DNA from: a virus
Length of the DNA: 36,077 nucleotides
Virus record (IMG/VR): IMGVR_UViG_3300046512_000093
Coordinates: 1-36,077 of that record
Reading direction: 5' to 3' (one strand)
A program made the translations under genes and the position numbers. The stretch's first letter is position 1. Every line of letters starts with the position of its first letter. Below are positions 22,142-30,379 of the stretch, in pieces. Below the pieces are notes generated by a model. It saw only the letters and a list, made by a program, of their open reading frames with translations, ran no database searches and was not told the origin of the DNA.

Positions 22142-22728
22142 TGCAGGCTTTGGTGGGACTGGGCGCTTCGCTTTTTGGTGGCACTGCTGCGACCGGCGCG
22201 GGAGCGGCGGCCGGTAGTGCATTCGCGGGCGCAACAGCCGCCGGCGCAGCTACCGCAACAGGCGCCGCTGCGGCTGGAGGGATCTCTCTTTCCAGCATCC
22301 TGCAGGGCGCCACAAGCATCCTCGGCATCACCAACGCGATATCTTCCGGCAATGCGCAAGCCCAGCAGCTCGAGCTGGCGGCGGCGGACAGCCAACGGCA
22401 GATCCCGACAACCATGCTGCAGGGCATTGCCCAGCGGACGGCCATCAAGAAGCAGCTCGGCGATGCGCTGGGGGCGCAAGACGTCGCCTATGCCGGCTCC
22501 GGAACCGATCTTTCCTTCGGCACGCCGGCGCAGGCGCGAAAGGATGCCTTCCGTGAGGCCGATAACGCCCTGACGACCCAAGGCGGCACGGAACAGTCGA
22601 CGATCGCCCGCCTCGACGAACGCACCAAAAACTATCTGCAGATGGCCGGCAAGGCCAAGCAGAGCGGCTATTTCGACGCCGCCACGATCGGCCTCAAGGG
22701 CCTGACTTCCTTCGCCAATCGGGGTTGA
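22141..22728 (+). CDS. Internal virion protein, T7 gp14-like position
   Basis: This encodes 195 residues, starting in a TAATG overlap with the nozzle gene. The first 60 residues are hydrophobic Gly/Ala-rich (ASLFGGTAATGAGAAAGSAF), then helices rich in Gln and Ala (AQQLELAAADSQRQIPTTML, IAQRTAIKKQLGDALGAQDV). This is the pattern of the small ejection protein gp14, which forms a pore in the outer membrane in T7. The exact partner roles are inferred from order. Confidence 0.75.
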   Translation: MQALVGLGASLFGGTAATGAGAAAGSAFAGATAAGAATATGAAAAGGISLSSILQGATSILGITNAISSGNAQAQQLELAAADSQRQIPTTMLQGIAQRTAIKKQLGDALGAQDVAYAGSGTDLSFGTPAQARKDAFREADNALTTQGGTEQSTIARLDERTKNYLQMAGKAKQSGYFDAATIGLKGLTSFANRG

Positions 22729-22730
22729 CA

Positions 22731-25661
22731 ATGGCTAACAGACGTGCAGATCCCGTTTCCTATCGCCCGTTCCAGGCCAATCCGATCCTCTCGGATGGCC
22801 TGTTGTCGGTGCAGCGCGACGATGGCGCGCTCGAGCGCAAGGTCGCGCAAGGCCTCGCCAATCTTGCCGACCAGTACGGCCAGCAAGCCGACCAGGAAGC
22901 AGCCCGCGCCGGCGCCAAACAGGGCGCGCTCGACGCCTACAATGCGGGACCTGGTGCTGCCACCGTCACCGGCGGAGAAGACGCCGGCACGACGGCCAGC
23001 GTCAACGGCCAGGCGGGGCATATCGCCGGCGCGCAAGGCGGCATTCGCGTCAGGATGCCGCCGGCGCAGATCCGCAGCATCATCACCGATGCGGCCGTGC
23101 GTCATGGCGTCGATCCGAATGCGTTGATCCAAACTGCCGGCGTCGAAAGCAACTTCAATCCTTCCGCCTTTAATAAAGGTTCCGGCGCCAGTGGCCTTTT
23201 CCAGTTCGTCAGCAGCACGGCGCGGCAATATGGATTGTCCGATCCCCAGCAAGCCGAGCAATCGGCAGACGCCGCCGCGCGATTGTGGAAAGACAATACA
23301 GCCACGCTCAAACGCGGCCTCGGTCGCGATCCGACCGGCGGTGAATTGTATCTGGCGCATCAGCAAGGCGCTGGTGGCGCGCTGAAGCTCCTGCAAAATC
23401 CCGACGCAAATGCCGCCACGCTGGTCGGCGAAAGCGCGGTCGCCTCGAACGGCGGCTCGATCGGGATGACTGCCCGCGACTTCGCCAAGATGTGGACGTC
23501 CCGCGTCACAGGCGGATCGCCTGGTTACGTGGATCCGCTGGTCGTCAACGTTGGTCCTGGCGGCGCGGCGCAAGCTCCTGATGCGACCGCAACCGGAGCG
23601 GCGGCCGCAACCGGGCCGGCCTATGCAACCATCCCCTCCGCCGCTTCCGTCGCGCCGATCTCGGTCACGGCGGTTCGCACGCCGGTGAAGGTCGAGCCCG
23701 GCCGCGCCGGCACGTTCCGGCCGCGCGAGGGCGATACGATCTATGATCGCGCCTATAACGTCGCCGGCACGAAAACCTACCTGCAGGAAGCCGACCTGAC
23801 GATGCTGCAGGACCAGGCGGCCGTCTACGACAAGTACAAGGATGATCCCGCCGAGCTGGAGCAGGCATTTACCCAGCTGAAGGCGCAGCACCTCCGCGAC
23901 AATATCTTTCCGGAGATCGCGCCGGACTATTCCGTCGCCTTCGACAAACAGGCACTGGGCTACGTCCAGCAGTCGAAAGAGCTGTTCGATACCCGCAAGC
24001 GCGCCCAGGACAAGGTCGATTTCCTCGATCGCGTCCAGACGCTCGAGGATCAGAAGAGCCAGCGGCTTGCCGGCATGCAGCCGAACGACAGCACGGCGGC
24101 AAGCAATCTTTCCGAGCTGCAACACGGCATCGACGATCATTATAATACCGCCGTCGCGCGCGGCGTCCTGTCGCCGCAAGAGGCGGACGCCTATAAGCGG
24201 AAAAGCCAGTCCGACATGGTGACCGGCTTCTATCTGCGCCAGGCGTCCGGCAAGTCGGCCGAAGACATCAAGGCGATGCGCGCCAATATGACGGCCGATT
24301 ATGCGGATGGCGGCATCGCCGGCGTCGGCGGCGACGATTGGGACCGGATCTCGACGGGCCTCGCCGCTGCGGAAGCGGCGCGGCGGACACAGGACGAAAA
24401 GGCCAATACCGACCTGACGGCGCGCGGCAACGATATCGCCGATCGCGTCGCGCGCGGCCTGCCGGTCGATCCGGCCTCGTTGGCGCGTTTCCAGCTCGAC
24501 GCCAGCACGGCCCCGAAAGGCAAGGATATCGTCGGCTCGACCTTCGCTCGGATCCGTGTCTCGGAAGCGATCCGCACGCAACCCGTCGGCGAGGTGGAGA
24601 GAAACGTGCGCCAGCTGCTCGGCGCCGCCGGCACGCCCGACGATTACGACTTTGCCCAGAAGACGATCGACCAGCAAAAGAAGGATCTGCAGACGGATCC
24701 GCTCGGGGTCGCCGAGCGCTTCGGCGTGTTGCCGCCCTCTCCCGGCCTGCCGCTCGACGGCGATATCGACGCCGGCGCCGTCTCGGGCGCCTTTGCCGAG
24801 CGCATCAATGCCGCCCGCGCCGCCGCTACGCATTTTGGCGTGCCGCCGAAATATTTCCGCGCCGGCGAGGCAAGCCAGATCGAGGCGGCCGTCAAGTCGG
24901 ATCCGCAGAAAGGCCTTGTGATCGCGGCCGGCCTGGTCAATGCCGGCGGCAAGGATGCCGAGAAGATCCTTGCCGAGCTCGGCGACGACGCGCCGGCCGT
25001 CAGCCAGTCCGGCGGCATCATCGTCGCCGGCGGCGATCCGAAAGCCGCACTCGATCTGATCGCCGGCTACGGCAAAACGCCAGATGGAAAAACCTATCAG
25101 GACATGCCGAACACGAAACGCATCCCGATCGCCCAGGACGTGACGGGCGCGGCATTGGCCTTCACTCCCGAAGAACAGGTACGGCTTGACGCTAGCGCTG
25201 CCGCGATCGCGCGCAAGCGCCTCTACGACGCCGGCATCGATCCGAAGTCCGATGCGGCAAAACCGATCTATCAGCGCGCCTACAATGAAGCTGCCGGCGC
25301 GACCTTCGTCAACAACGTCCAGTTCGGCGGCTTTGGCGACTATGATCCGGGCACCTGGTGGCGTAGCCGCAAGGTCGCCGTGCCGACGTCGATCCGTGCC
25401 GATCGCTTCCAGGACGTCGTGCAATCCCTGACGGATGCCGACGTCGGTGCTGTGGTCGCCAAGAACGGCCGCGCCTGGACGGCTGCGGATTTCAAGAGCG
25501 CCATGCCGGTCGCCGTCAAGGGCGGCTACACCTTCGCGCGCGGCGACCCCTCGGGATCCTCGCCGATGTTCATCGCCGACGACAAGGGCAATCCCGTCGT
25601 GCTCGACATCGCCGGCATGCGCGACAAGCTCGACGCACGCAACCCGGGGGCGTTCCGATGA
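22731..25661 (+). CDS. Internal virion protein with lytic transglycosylase domain
   Basis: This encodes 976 residues from the ATG at 22731. An upstream TTG at 22725 is in frame but less likely. Residues about 115-215 are a soluble lytic transglycosylase domain: HGVDPNALIQTAGVESNFNP with the catalytic glutamate at residue 139, GASGLFQFVSSTARQYGL and GELYLAHQQGAGGALKLLQ. The remainder is long and helical. It corresponds to the transglycosylase part of T7 gp16 and would cut peptidoglycan during DNA ejection. It overlaps the following 50-residue gene by four bases. Confidence 0.88.
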   Translation: MANRRADPVSYRPFQANPILSDGLLSVQRDDGALERKVAQGLANLADQYGQQADQEAARAGAKQGALDAYNAGPGAATVTGGEDAGTTASVNGQAGHIAGAQGGIRVRMPPAQIRSIITDAAVRHGVDPNALIQTAGVESNFNPSAFNKGSGASGLFQFVSSTARQYGLSDPQQAEQSADAAARLWKDNTATLKRGLGRDPTGGELYLAHQQGAGGALKLLQNPDANAATLVGESAVASNGGSIGMTARDFAKMWTSRVTGGSPGYVDPLVVNVGPGGAAQAPDATATGAAAATGPAYATIPSAASVAPISVTAVRTPVKVEPGRAGTFRPREGDTIYDRAYNVAGTKTYLQEADLTMLQDQAAVYDKYKDDPAELEQAFTQLKAQHLRDNIFPEIAPDYSVAFDKQALGYVQQSKELFDTRKRAQDKVDFLDRVQTLEDQKSQRLAGMQPNDSTAASNLSELQHGIDDHYNTAVARGVLSPQEADAYKRKSQSDMVTGFYLRQASGKSAEDIKAMRANMTADYADGGIAGVGGDDWDRISTGLAAAEAARRTQDEKANTDLTARGNDIADRVARGLPVDPASLARFQLDASTAPKGKDIVGSTFARIRVSEAIRTQPVGEVERNVRQLLGAAGTPDDYDFAQKTIDQQKKDLQTDPLGVAERFGVLPPSPGLPLDGDIDAGAVSGAFAERINAARAAATHFGVPPKYFRAGEASQIEAAVKSDPQKGLVIAAGLVNAGGKDAEKILAELGDDAPAVSQSGGIIVAGGDPKAALDLIAGYGKTPDGKTYQDMPNTKRIPIAQDVTGAALAFTPEEQVRLDASAAAIARKRLYDAGIDPKSDAAKPIYQRAYNEAAGATFVNNVQFGGFGDYDPGTWWRSRKVAVPTSIRADRFQDVVQSLTDADVGAVVAKNGRAWTAADFKSAMPVAVKGGYTFARGDPSGSSPMFIADDKGNPVVLDIAGMRDKLDARNPGAFR

Positions 25662-25810
25662 CGTACATCTATCGTTGGAACCGGCAGGGGCGCAAAGGCC
25701 AGCTCTGCACGGTCGAAGTCAGGGGCACCATGAATTCATGCCTGGTCCGCTTCGCCGACGGCTACGCGATGGTAACCAGCCGAAACGCGCTCGCAAAGGT
25801 GAAATCGTGA
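25658..25810 (+). CDS. Fifty-residue protein within the ejection cassette
   Basis: This encodes 50 residues (MTYIYRWNRQGRKGQLCTVE... ending NALAKVKS) and fits exactly between two large genes with four-base overlaps at each end (ATGA at 25658, GTGA at 25807). It reads as a small beta-rich domain, with VRFADGYAMVTSRNAL suggesting a short SH3-like or KTN-type strand set. Codon use matches its neighbours. The two coupled overlaps are strong evidence that it is translated. No family recognised. Confidence 0.75.
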   Translation: MTYIYRWNRQGRKGQLCTVEVRGTMNSCLVRFADGYAMVTSRNALAKVKS

Positions 25811-27735
25811 ACCTTCCCGATCCGTCGCAGCTTCCGGACAGCACATCCGATGGACCCGAAACATGGCGGGAGGCCTTCGGCAAGCTCGCGACGACGACAT
25901 CGACGGCGCAGCAGATGATCGAGAACACGACCTCCGATCGGTCGATGCTCGAGGATATCTACAACAAGCGCATCGCCAAGATCGCCGACCTCACGGGCCA
26001 GACGCTGGAAAACCCGATCCGCAGCGAGATCGGCGTCCCGGGCTTCCTTCAGCCGCCGTTTCGCCAGGCCTACGCCCAGAACGAGGACGCCTTCAACAAG
26101 CGCGTGCAGACGCTCTCCGACCAGCATCCGGAGCTGCAACCGCAATTCCAGTCGCTGGTCGGCGGCGTCGATGACGAAATGAACCGTCAGCGGCGGGAGG
26201 CAGAGCAAGCCTCTGGCGTGGCCGCGACCAGTCCGGACCTCGATCCGATCAGCCGCTTCACGGCGCAGATGGCCGGCGGGCTTGCCGGCGCTGCGCGCGA
26301 CCCGTTTCAATGGCAGATGGCGATCGCCGGCGGTGGCGGATCCGGAGGGGGCACCGTTGGCGCCCGTATCGGCAAGACCATGCTCTCCGAATTCCTGCTG
26401 AACAGCGGCCAGGAGACGGTGTTGCAGATCGCCAGTCAGCCGCGCAAGAAGGCGGCCGGGCTTGAAAATGGCTTGGGCGATGCGCTGGCGAATATCGGTG
26501 TTGCCGGCACATTCGGCGCGCTGTTCGGCGGCACGCTCGAGGCCGGCCATGCTCTTGCCGGTCTCTATCGCATGGGCGACGACGGCGCGGCGATCGCAAC
26601 GCGCGTCATCGAGGGCAATCCGCAGCCGGGCGATGTCGAGACCGTGGCAAAGGCCATCGGCGTCAAGCTGCAGCCCGAACAGCTCGATCAGCTGAACCGC
26701 TCCTTCGAAGACCGCGTGCTCGACGAACACATGATCTCCCCGGACGCGCCTCCGGAGCAACAGCGCGTTTTCGAGGCGGCGCTGCGCTATGCCGAGGATC
26801 CCGACAATCATCCGCCTCCGGACGTCGTCGCCCGCGCGATCGCCGACGAACAGGCCGGACAACCTGGATTTGCTCCGGCGCGTACACTGACGGCTGATGA
26901 CTATGAGCGGATCTATGGCGGAGATCCCGACGCGATCGACGATCTGCAGGGTGTCATGCAGTCCGAAAGCCTCGACGATGCCGCCCGCATGATCGACGAC
27001 CAGACGCGGTCGCCCTCGGCCGAAACAGTCGCGCCGGCGCTAGCGGCCGACACGGCGCCGGACGTCGTTGCCGAAAGCGCGCCGCCGGCGCCGAGCACCA
27101 TCATCGAGGACAAAGGCGATACGGTGCTGCTGAAGAGTGCTTCCGGCGACGCGCATATTTCCGTCAAGCGCGAAGACGGCAATCTGACAATCGGCATGAC
27201 CTCCGTTTCGAAAGCCTCGCGCGGCCAGGGCAAGGCGCGTCAGCTCTATGAGGATGCCGTGCGCCTGGCCGACGAAGAGGGTGGTGCTCTGCGCTCCGAT
27301 ATCGTCGTCTCGAACGATGCGACGCGCGTCTATGACAGCCTCGCCCGTCGCGGTTATGATGTCCGGCGCAATCCGGATGCCGTGAAAACCGAGCGCGGCT
27401 GGATCGCTCCCGATCGGCCGGGCGAGAAATGGGTTTACGAGGTGCGCCCGCGTCCGGATCCTGCCGCTACTGTCGATCCGATCGCCGGGCAGACGATACG
27501 GCCACGCGCCGTGGCCGAGCCGAGCGATGCCGAGGCGATGCGCCTGGCCGAGGAACAGGCCGGTGCGCTGGCCGAGCCCGCGATCGACGCCAACGGCAAT
27601 CCGCAAACCCTGTTCGATTACATTCCGATCACGGATCGCGACGGCAATGTCCGTCTCGTCTCCACCAGCGAAGCGCTCGAGATCGCCGATCAGAGCAACA
27701 TTCTCGCCGATCTATTGGAGGTTTGCCAAGTATGA
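25807..27735 (+). CDS. Internal virion protein with C-terminal GNAT-like domain
   Basis: This encodes 642 residues from a GTG at 25807 that overlaps the previous stop and has AAAGG upstream. An open frame further upstream lies inside the preceding genes and is a shadow. The first 400 residues are helical and Gly-rich (RFTAQMAGGLAGAARDPFQW, then AIAGGGGSGGGTVGARIGKT), as in podovirus ejection proteins. Residues about 437-540 form a GNAT-like domain: ISVKREDGNLTIGMTSVS, then ASRGQGKARQLYEDAVRLAD with an RGQGKA acetyl-CoA loop, and VSNDATRVYDSLARRGYDV. The acetyltransferase part may be structural or may modify host proteins after ejection. Confidence 0.8.
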   Translation: MNLPDPSQLPDSTSDGPETWREAFGKLATTTSTAQQMIENTTSDRSMLEDIYNKRIAKIADLTGQTLENPIRSEIGVPGFLQPPFRQAYAQNEDAFNKRVQTLSDQHPELQPQFQSLVGGVDDEMNRQRREAEQASGVAATSPDLDPISRFTAQMAGGLAGAARDPFQWQMAIAGGGGSGGGTVGARIGKTMLSEFLLNSGQETVLQIASQPRKKAAGLENGLGDALANIGVAGTFGALFGGTLEAGHALAGLYRMGDDGAAIATRVIEGNPQPGDVETVAKAIGVKLQPEQLDQLNRSFEDRVLDEHMISPDAPPEQQRVFEAALRYAEDPDNHPPPDVVARAIADEQAGQPGFAPARTLTADDYERIYGGDPDAIDDLQGVMQSESLDDAARMIDDQTRSPSAETVAPALAADTAPDVVAESAPPAPSTIIEDKGDTVLLKSASGDAHISVKREDGNLTIGMTSVSKASRGQGKARQLYEDAVRLADEEGGALRSDIVVSNDATRVYDSLARRGYDVRRNPDAVKTERGWIAPDRPGEKWVYEVRPRPDPAATVDPIAGQTIRPRAVAEPSDAEAMRLAEEQAGALAEPAIDANGNPQTLFDYIPITDRDGNVRLVSTSEALEIADQSNILADLLEVCQV

Positions 27736-30323
27736 GCCTGAGAAATTGCCTGCGCCAGGCTGTCGAACAAGGCGTGATCAACAGCCGCGATGCCGAGGAG
27801 CTGCAGCGCTATTACGAGACCCGCCAGCGTCAGAAGAACCCCGGCATGACGGACGCCCAGGCGCGCGTTGCGGCGCGAGACGAAGTCGTCGCCTCGCTGC
27901 GCGAAGATGCGCGGGAAGCGCGCCGGCGGGCGCTGCTGTCGGAAGCGCGGCGGAAAGAGAATGCCGCCTTCGTCGAGAACTACCGCAACCTCAAGGGCAA
28001 GCCCGACAAGCTCGATGCGGTGCTCTCGCTGATGATCCACAACGGCTACAAGGGCACGCAATCCATGGCGGGCAAGGCGAATGCCATCATCGCCATGGCG
28101 CAGCGGGATCTCGCCGAGGCCATGCATCATTTCCGCCGCTCGAGGATCTCCGGCCGGCATATCAACAAGGTCGATCTGCCGGACCTGATCAAGGCCATGC
28201 ATGGGGAGCCCTCCGGCAATGGCACGGCGAAAGCGATGGCAAAGGCCGTGCGCCGCGTCTTCGAGGATCTGCGCCAGCGCTTCAATGCTGCCGGCGGCAA
28301 TATCCCGAAGCGCGAGGACCATGGCCTGCCGCATAGTCACGATCGCTCGAAGATCCGCGACCTCGGCAATATCGGTCGCGGCCGGTTGGGCGGCAAGCGC
28401 TTCGACATGAACCTTGCCCGCGAACGCTGGAAAGCCTTCGTCTCGCCCCTCCTCGATGCCGAGCAGATGACCAATCCGCGCACCGGCCAGGTGATCGGCG
28501 CCGACAATCTCGACAGCAGCCTCGATTACGTTTTCGACAGCATCATGTCCGACGGCTGGGCGCATCGCCGGCCGGAGGCGCGCAAGTTCGGCACGGGCAA
28601 CGTCGCCAGCCGCTACCAGGACAGCCGCTTCCTGATCTTCCGCGATGCCAAGAGCTGGCTCGGCTATAACGAAAAGTTCGGCCAGTCGGATCCGATCTCG
28701 GCGATCTTCAACCATGTGAACGGCATGAGCCGCGATATCGCCGCCATGGAACGTTTCGGCCCCAATCCGGATGCGGCGATCGAATGGCTGAAACAGGCCG
28801 TCCAGGTCGATATCGGCAAGCGCCAGTCCGGCGCGATGAATATCGAGGGCATGAAGCTGCCCGGTCTCGATGCCGGCAAATGGACGGAGTATCGCATCAA
28901 TAGCCTCTGGCGGGCGCTGCGTGGCCGTGAGACCGTTCTCTCGGCGCCGGCGCAATATGCCGGCGACATCCGCAACGTCGCCACAGCGGCCGCTCTGGGC
29001 TCCACCAGCATCCTTGCGGCGGCAACGGATCCTTTTGTCTCGCAAGCGGCCCGCCGCCTGGCCGGCCTGCCGATCACCTTCACCATGCACAAGATCCTCG
29101 GCGACCTGGTGCGGTTCGCCGCCGACAAGGTCGACGATGCCGGCATGGCGCGCAAGGCGGTGCTCTGGGATGACTATCTGCACACGATGAACGAACAGGC
29201 GCGCTTCGTCGACCAGATGTTCGGCCATGAATGGAGCCGCTACCTCGTCGATCGGGCGCTGACCGTCAATGCCCTGAAGCCGCTGACCGAAGCGCGCAAG
29301 CGCGTCGAGGCCGGCGCCTGGCACGATACGCTCGGCGGCTTTGCCAAGAGCAATACCGACTGGATCGACATGCCGCCGCTCCTGAAAAAGACCATGGAAG
29401 GTTTCGGCTTCACGGATGCCGACTGGCACAAGATGCGCCCGGCCGTCGACGAAGCCGGCTTCCTCGATCCCGGCAGTGTCTACGACAAGACCGGCGATCG
29501 CAATCTGGCGGAGCGCTATGCCGAGATGATCGCCCAATGGTCGGAACGCTCGGTTCCATCAGGAGATCCGCGCATCAAGAGCGTCGTCTCCGGCATCGTG
29601 CCGCGCGGCACGGTCGCCGGCGAGATCATCGATTTCGCCACGCAGTTCATGAGCTTCGGCATGTCCTACACCGCCCGCCAGCTCGAGGCGCACTACGTTT
29701 ATTCGATGATGGCGAAATCCAGCTCCGGCCGCGTTGCTCGAGGCGGCTACTATTTCGCCGCCATGGCCGTGCCCTTGACGATCGGCGCCGCCTTTTATTC
29801 GCAAGTCCTGAATGTGCTCAACGGCAAGGATCCGGAGGATATGCGCTCGGTTCCCTTCTGGCTCAAGGCCTTCGTCAAGGGCGGCGGCGGCGGCCTGTTC
29901 GCCGACTTCGTCGACAAGGCCGAAAACCGCTACGGCCAGAGTTTTGCTCAAACGCTCGGCGGCATCGGTGGCGCCTTCATCGGCGACACGGCCGATCTGA
30001 CCTTGCGAACCATCCAGGAAGTCATTGGTGACACCACGCGGGCGATTGTTGGCGGCGAGGCGCCCAAGGGCCAGGACGCGCCGAACCCCGGCCGAGCCGC
30101 GGCGAAATATGTCGGCCGCTATACGCCGATCCTCTCCTCGCATCCGTTCACCCGTGCCTGGTATCGCCGCCTCTTCATCGACAATCTGCAATGGGCGACG
30201 GATCCGGACGCCGACAAGAGTTTTAAGGCGCAGGCCGCAAAGAGCGCCTGGTGGTGGAAACCGGGCGAGCTGACGCCGACCAGGGCGCCGGATCTCTCGA
30301 CGGCGCTGGGCGGCCAGCGCTAG
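27732..30323 (+). CDS. Large internal virion (DNA ejection) protein
   Basis: This encodes 863 residues from the ATG at 27732 (four-base overlap with the upstream stop, GGAGG eleven bases before). It begins with charged coiled-coil helices (RQAVEQGVINSRDAEELQRY, then AREARRRALLSEARRKENAA). A mostly helical body follows, with a hydrophobic stretch at about residues 672-695 (GGYYFAAMAVPLTIGAAFYS) that may be a transmembrane hairpin. Another segment, FATQFMSFGMSYTARQLEAH, precedes it. The layout matches the largest ejection proteins (gp16 or gp15 class) of T7-like phages. Enzymatic motifs are not evident. Confidence 0.8.
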   Translation: MSLRNCLRQAVEQGVINSRDAEELQRYYETRQRQKNPGMTDAQARVAARDEVVASLREDAREARRRALLSEARRKENAAFVENYRNLKGKPDKLDAVLSLMIHNGYKGTQSMAGKANAIIAMAQRDLAEAMHHFRRSRISGRHINKVDLPDLIKAMHGEPSGNGTAKAMAKAVRRVFEDLRQRFNAAGGNIPKREDHGLPHSHDRSKIRDLGNIGRGRLGGKRFDMNLARERWKAFVSPLLDAEQMTNPRTGQVIGADNLDSSLDYVFDSIMSDGWAHRRPEARKFGTGNVASRYQDSRFLIFRDAKSWLGYNEKFGQSDPISAIFNHVNGMSRDIAAMERFGPNPDAAIEWLKQAVQVDIGKRQSGAMNIEGMKLPGLDAGKWTEYRINSLWRALRGRETVLSAPAQYAGDIRNVATAAALGSTSILAAATDPFVSQAARRLAGLPITFTMHKILGDLVRFAADKVDDAGMARKAVLWDDYLHTMNEQARFVDQMFGHEWSRYLVDRALTVNALKPLTEARKRVEAGAWHDTLGGFAKSNTDWIDMPPLLKKTMEGFGFTDADWHKMRPAVDEAGFLDPGSVYDKTGDRNLAERYAEMIAQWSERSVPSGDPRIKSVVSGIVPRGTVAGEIIDFATQFMSFGMSYTARQLEAHYVYSMMAKSSSGRVARGGYYFAAMAVPLTIGAAFYSQVLNVLNGKDPEDMRSVPFWLKAFVKGGGGGLFADFVDKAENRYGQSFAQTLGGIGGAFIGDTADLTLRTIQEVIGDTTRAIVGGEAPKGQDAPNPGRAAAKYVGRYTPILSSHPFTRAWYRRLFIDNLQWATDPDADKSFKAQAAKSAWWWKPGELTPTRAPDLSTALGGQR

Positions 30324-30344
30324 CGCACTGAACGGATGGTGCGC
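30323..30344 (+). other. Intergenic hairpin with CGCACTGAA motif
   Basis: GCGCAC (30323-30328) pairs with GTGCGC (30339-30344). CGCACTGAA (30324-30332) is the complement of TTCAGTGCG. It starts inside the TAG stop of the ejection gene, just as the hairpin after the scaffold gene does, and precedes the tailspike gene. No T run. Confidence 0.45.
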
Positions 30345-30379
30345 GCCCCTACCCTCATGGAAACATCAGGGGCAGCGTC

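Noticed and set aside
19304-22234. Minus-strand ORF of 976 codons opposite the tail genes
   Set aside because: It is the antisense shadow of two well-recognised tail tubular genes. Long antisense ORFs are expected in DNA with G/C third positions.
22668-25424. Minus-strand ORF of 918 codons opposite the transglycosylase gene
   Set aside because: Shadow of a gene with a clear lytic transglycosylase domain. The antisense product has no recognisable motif.
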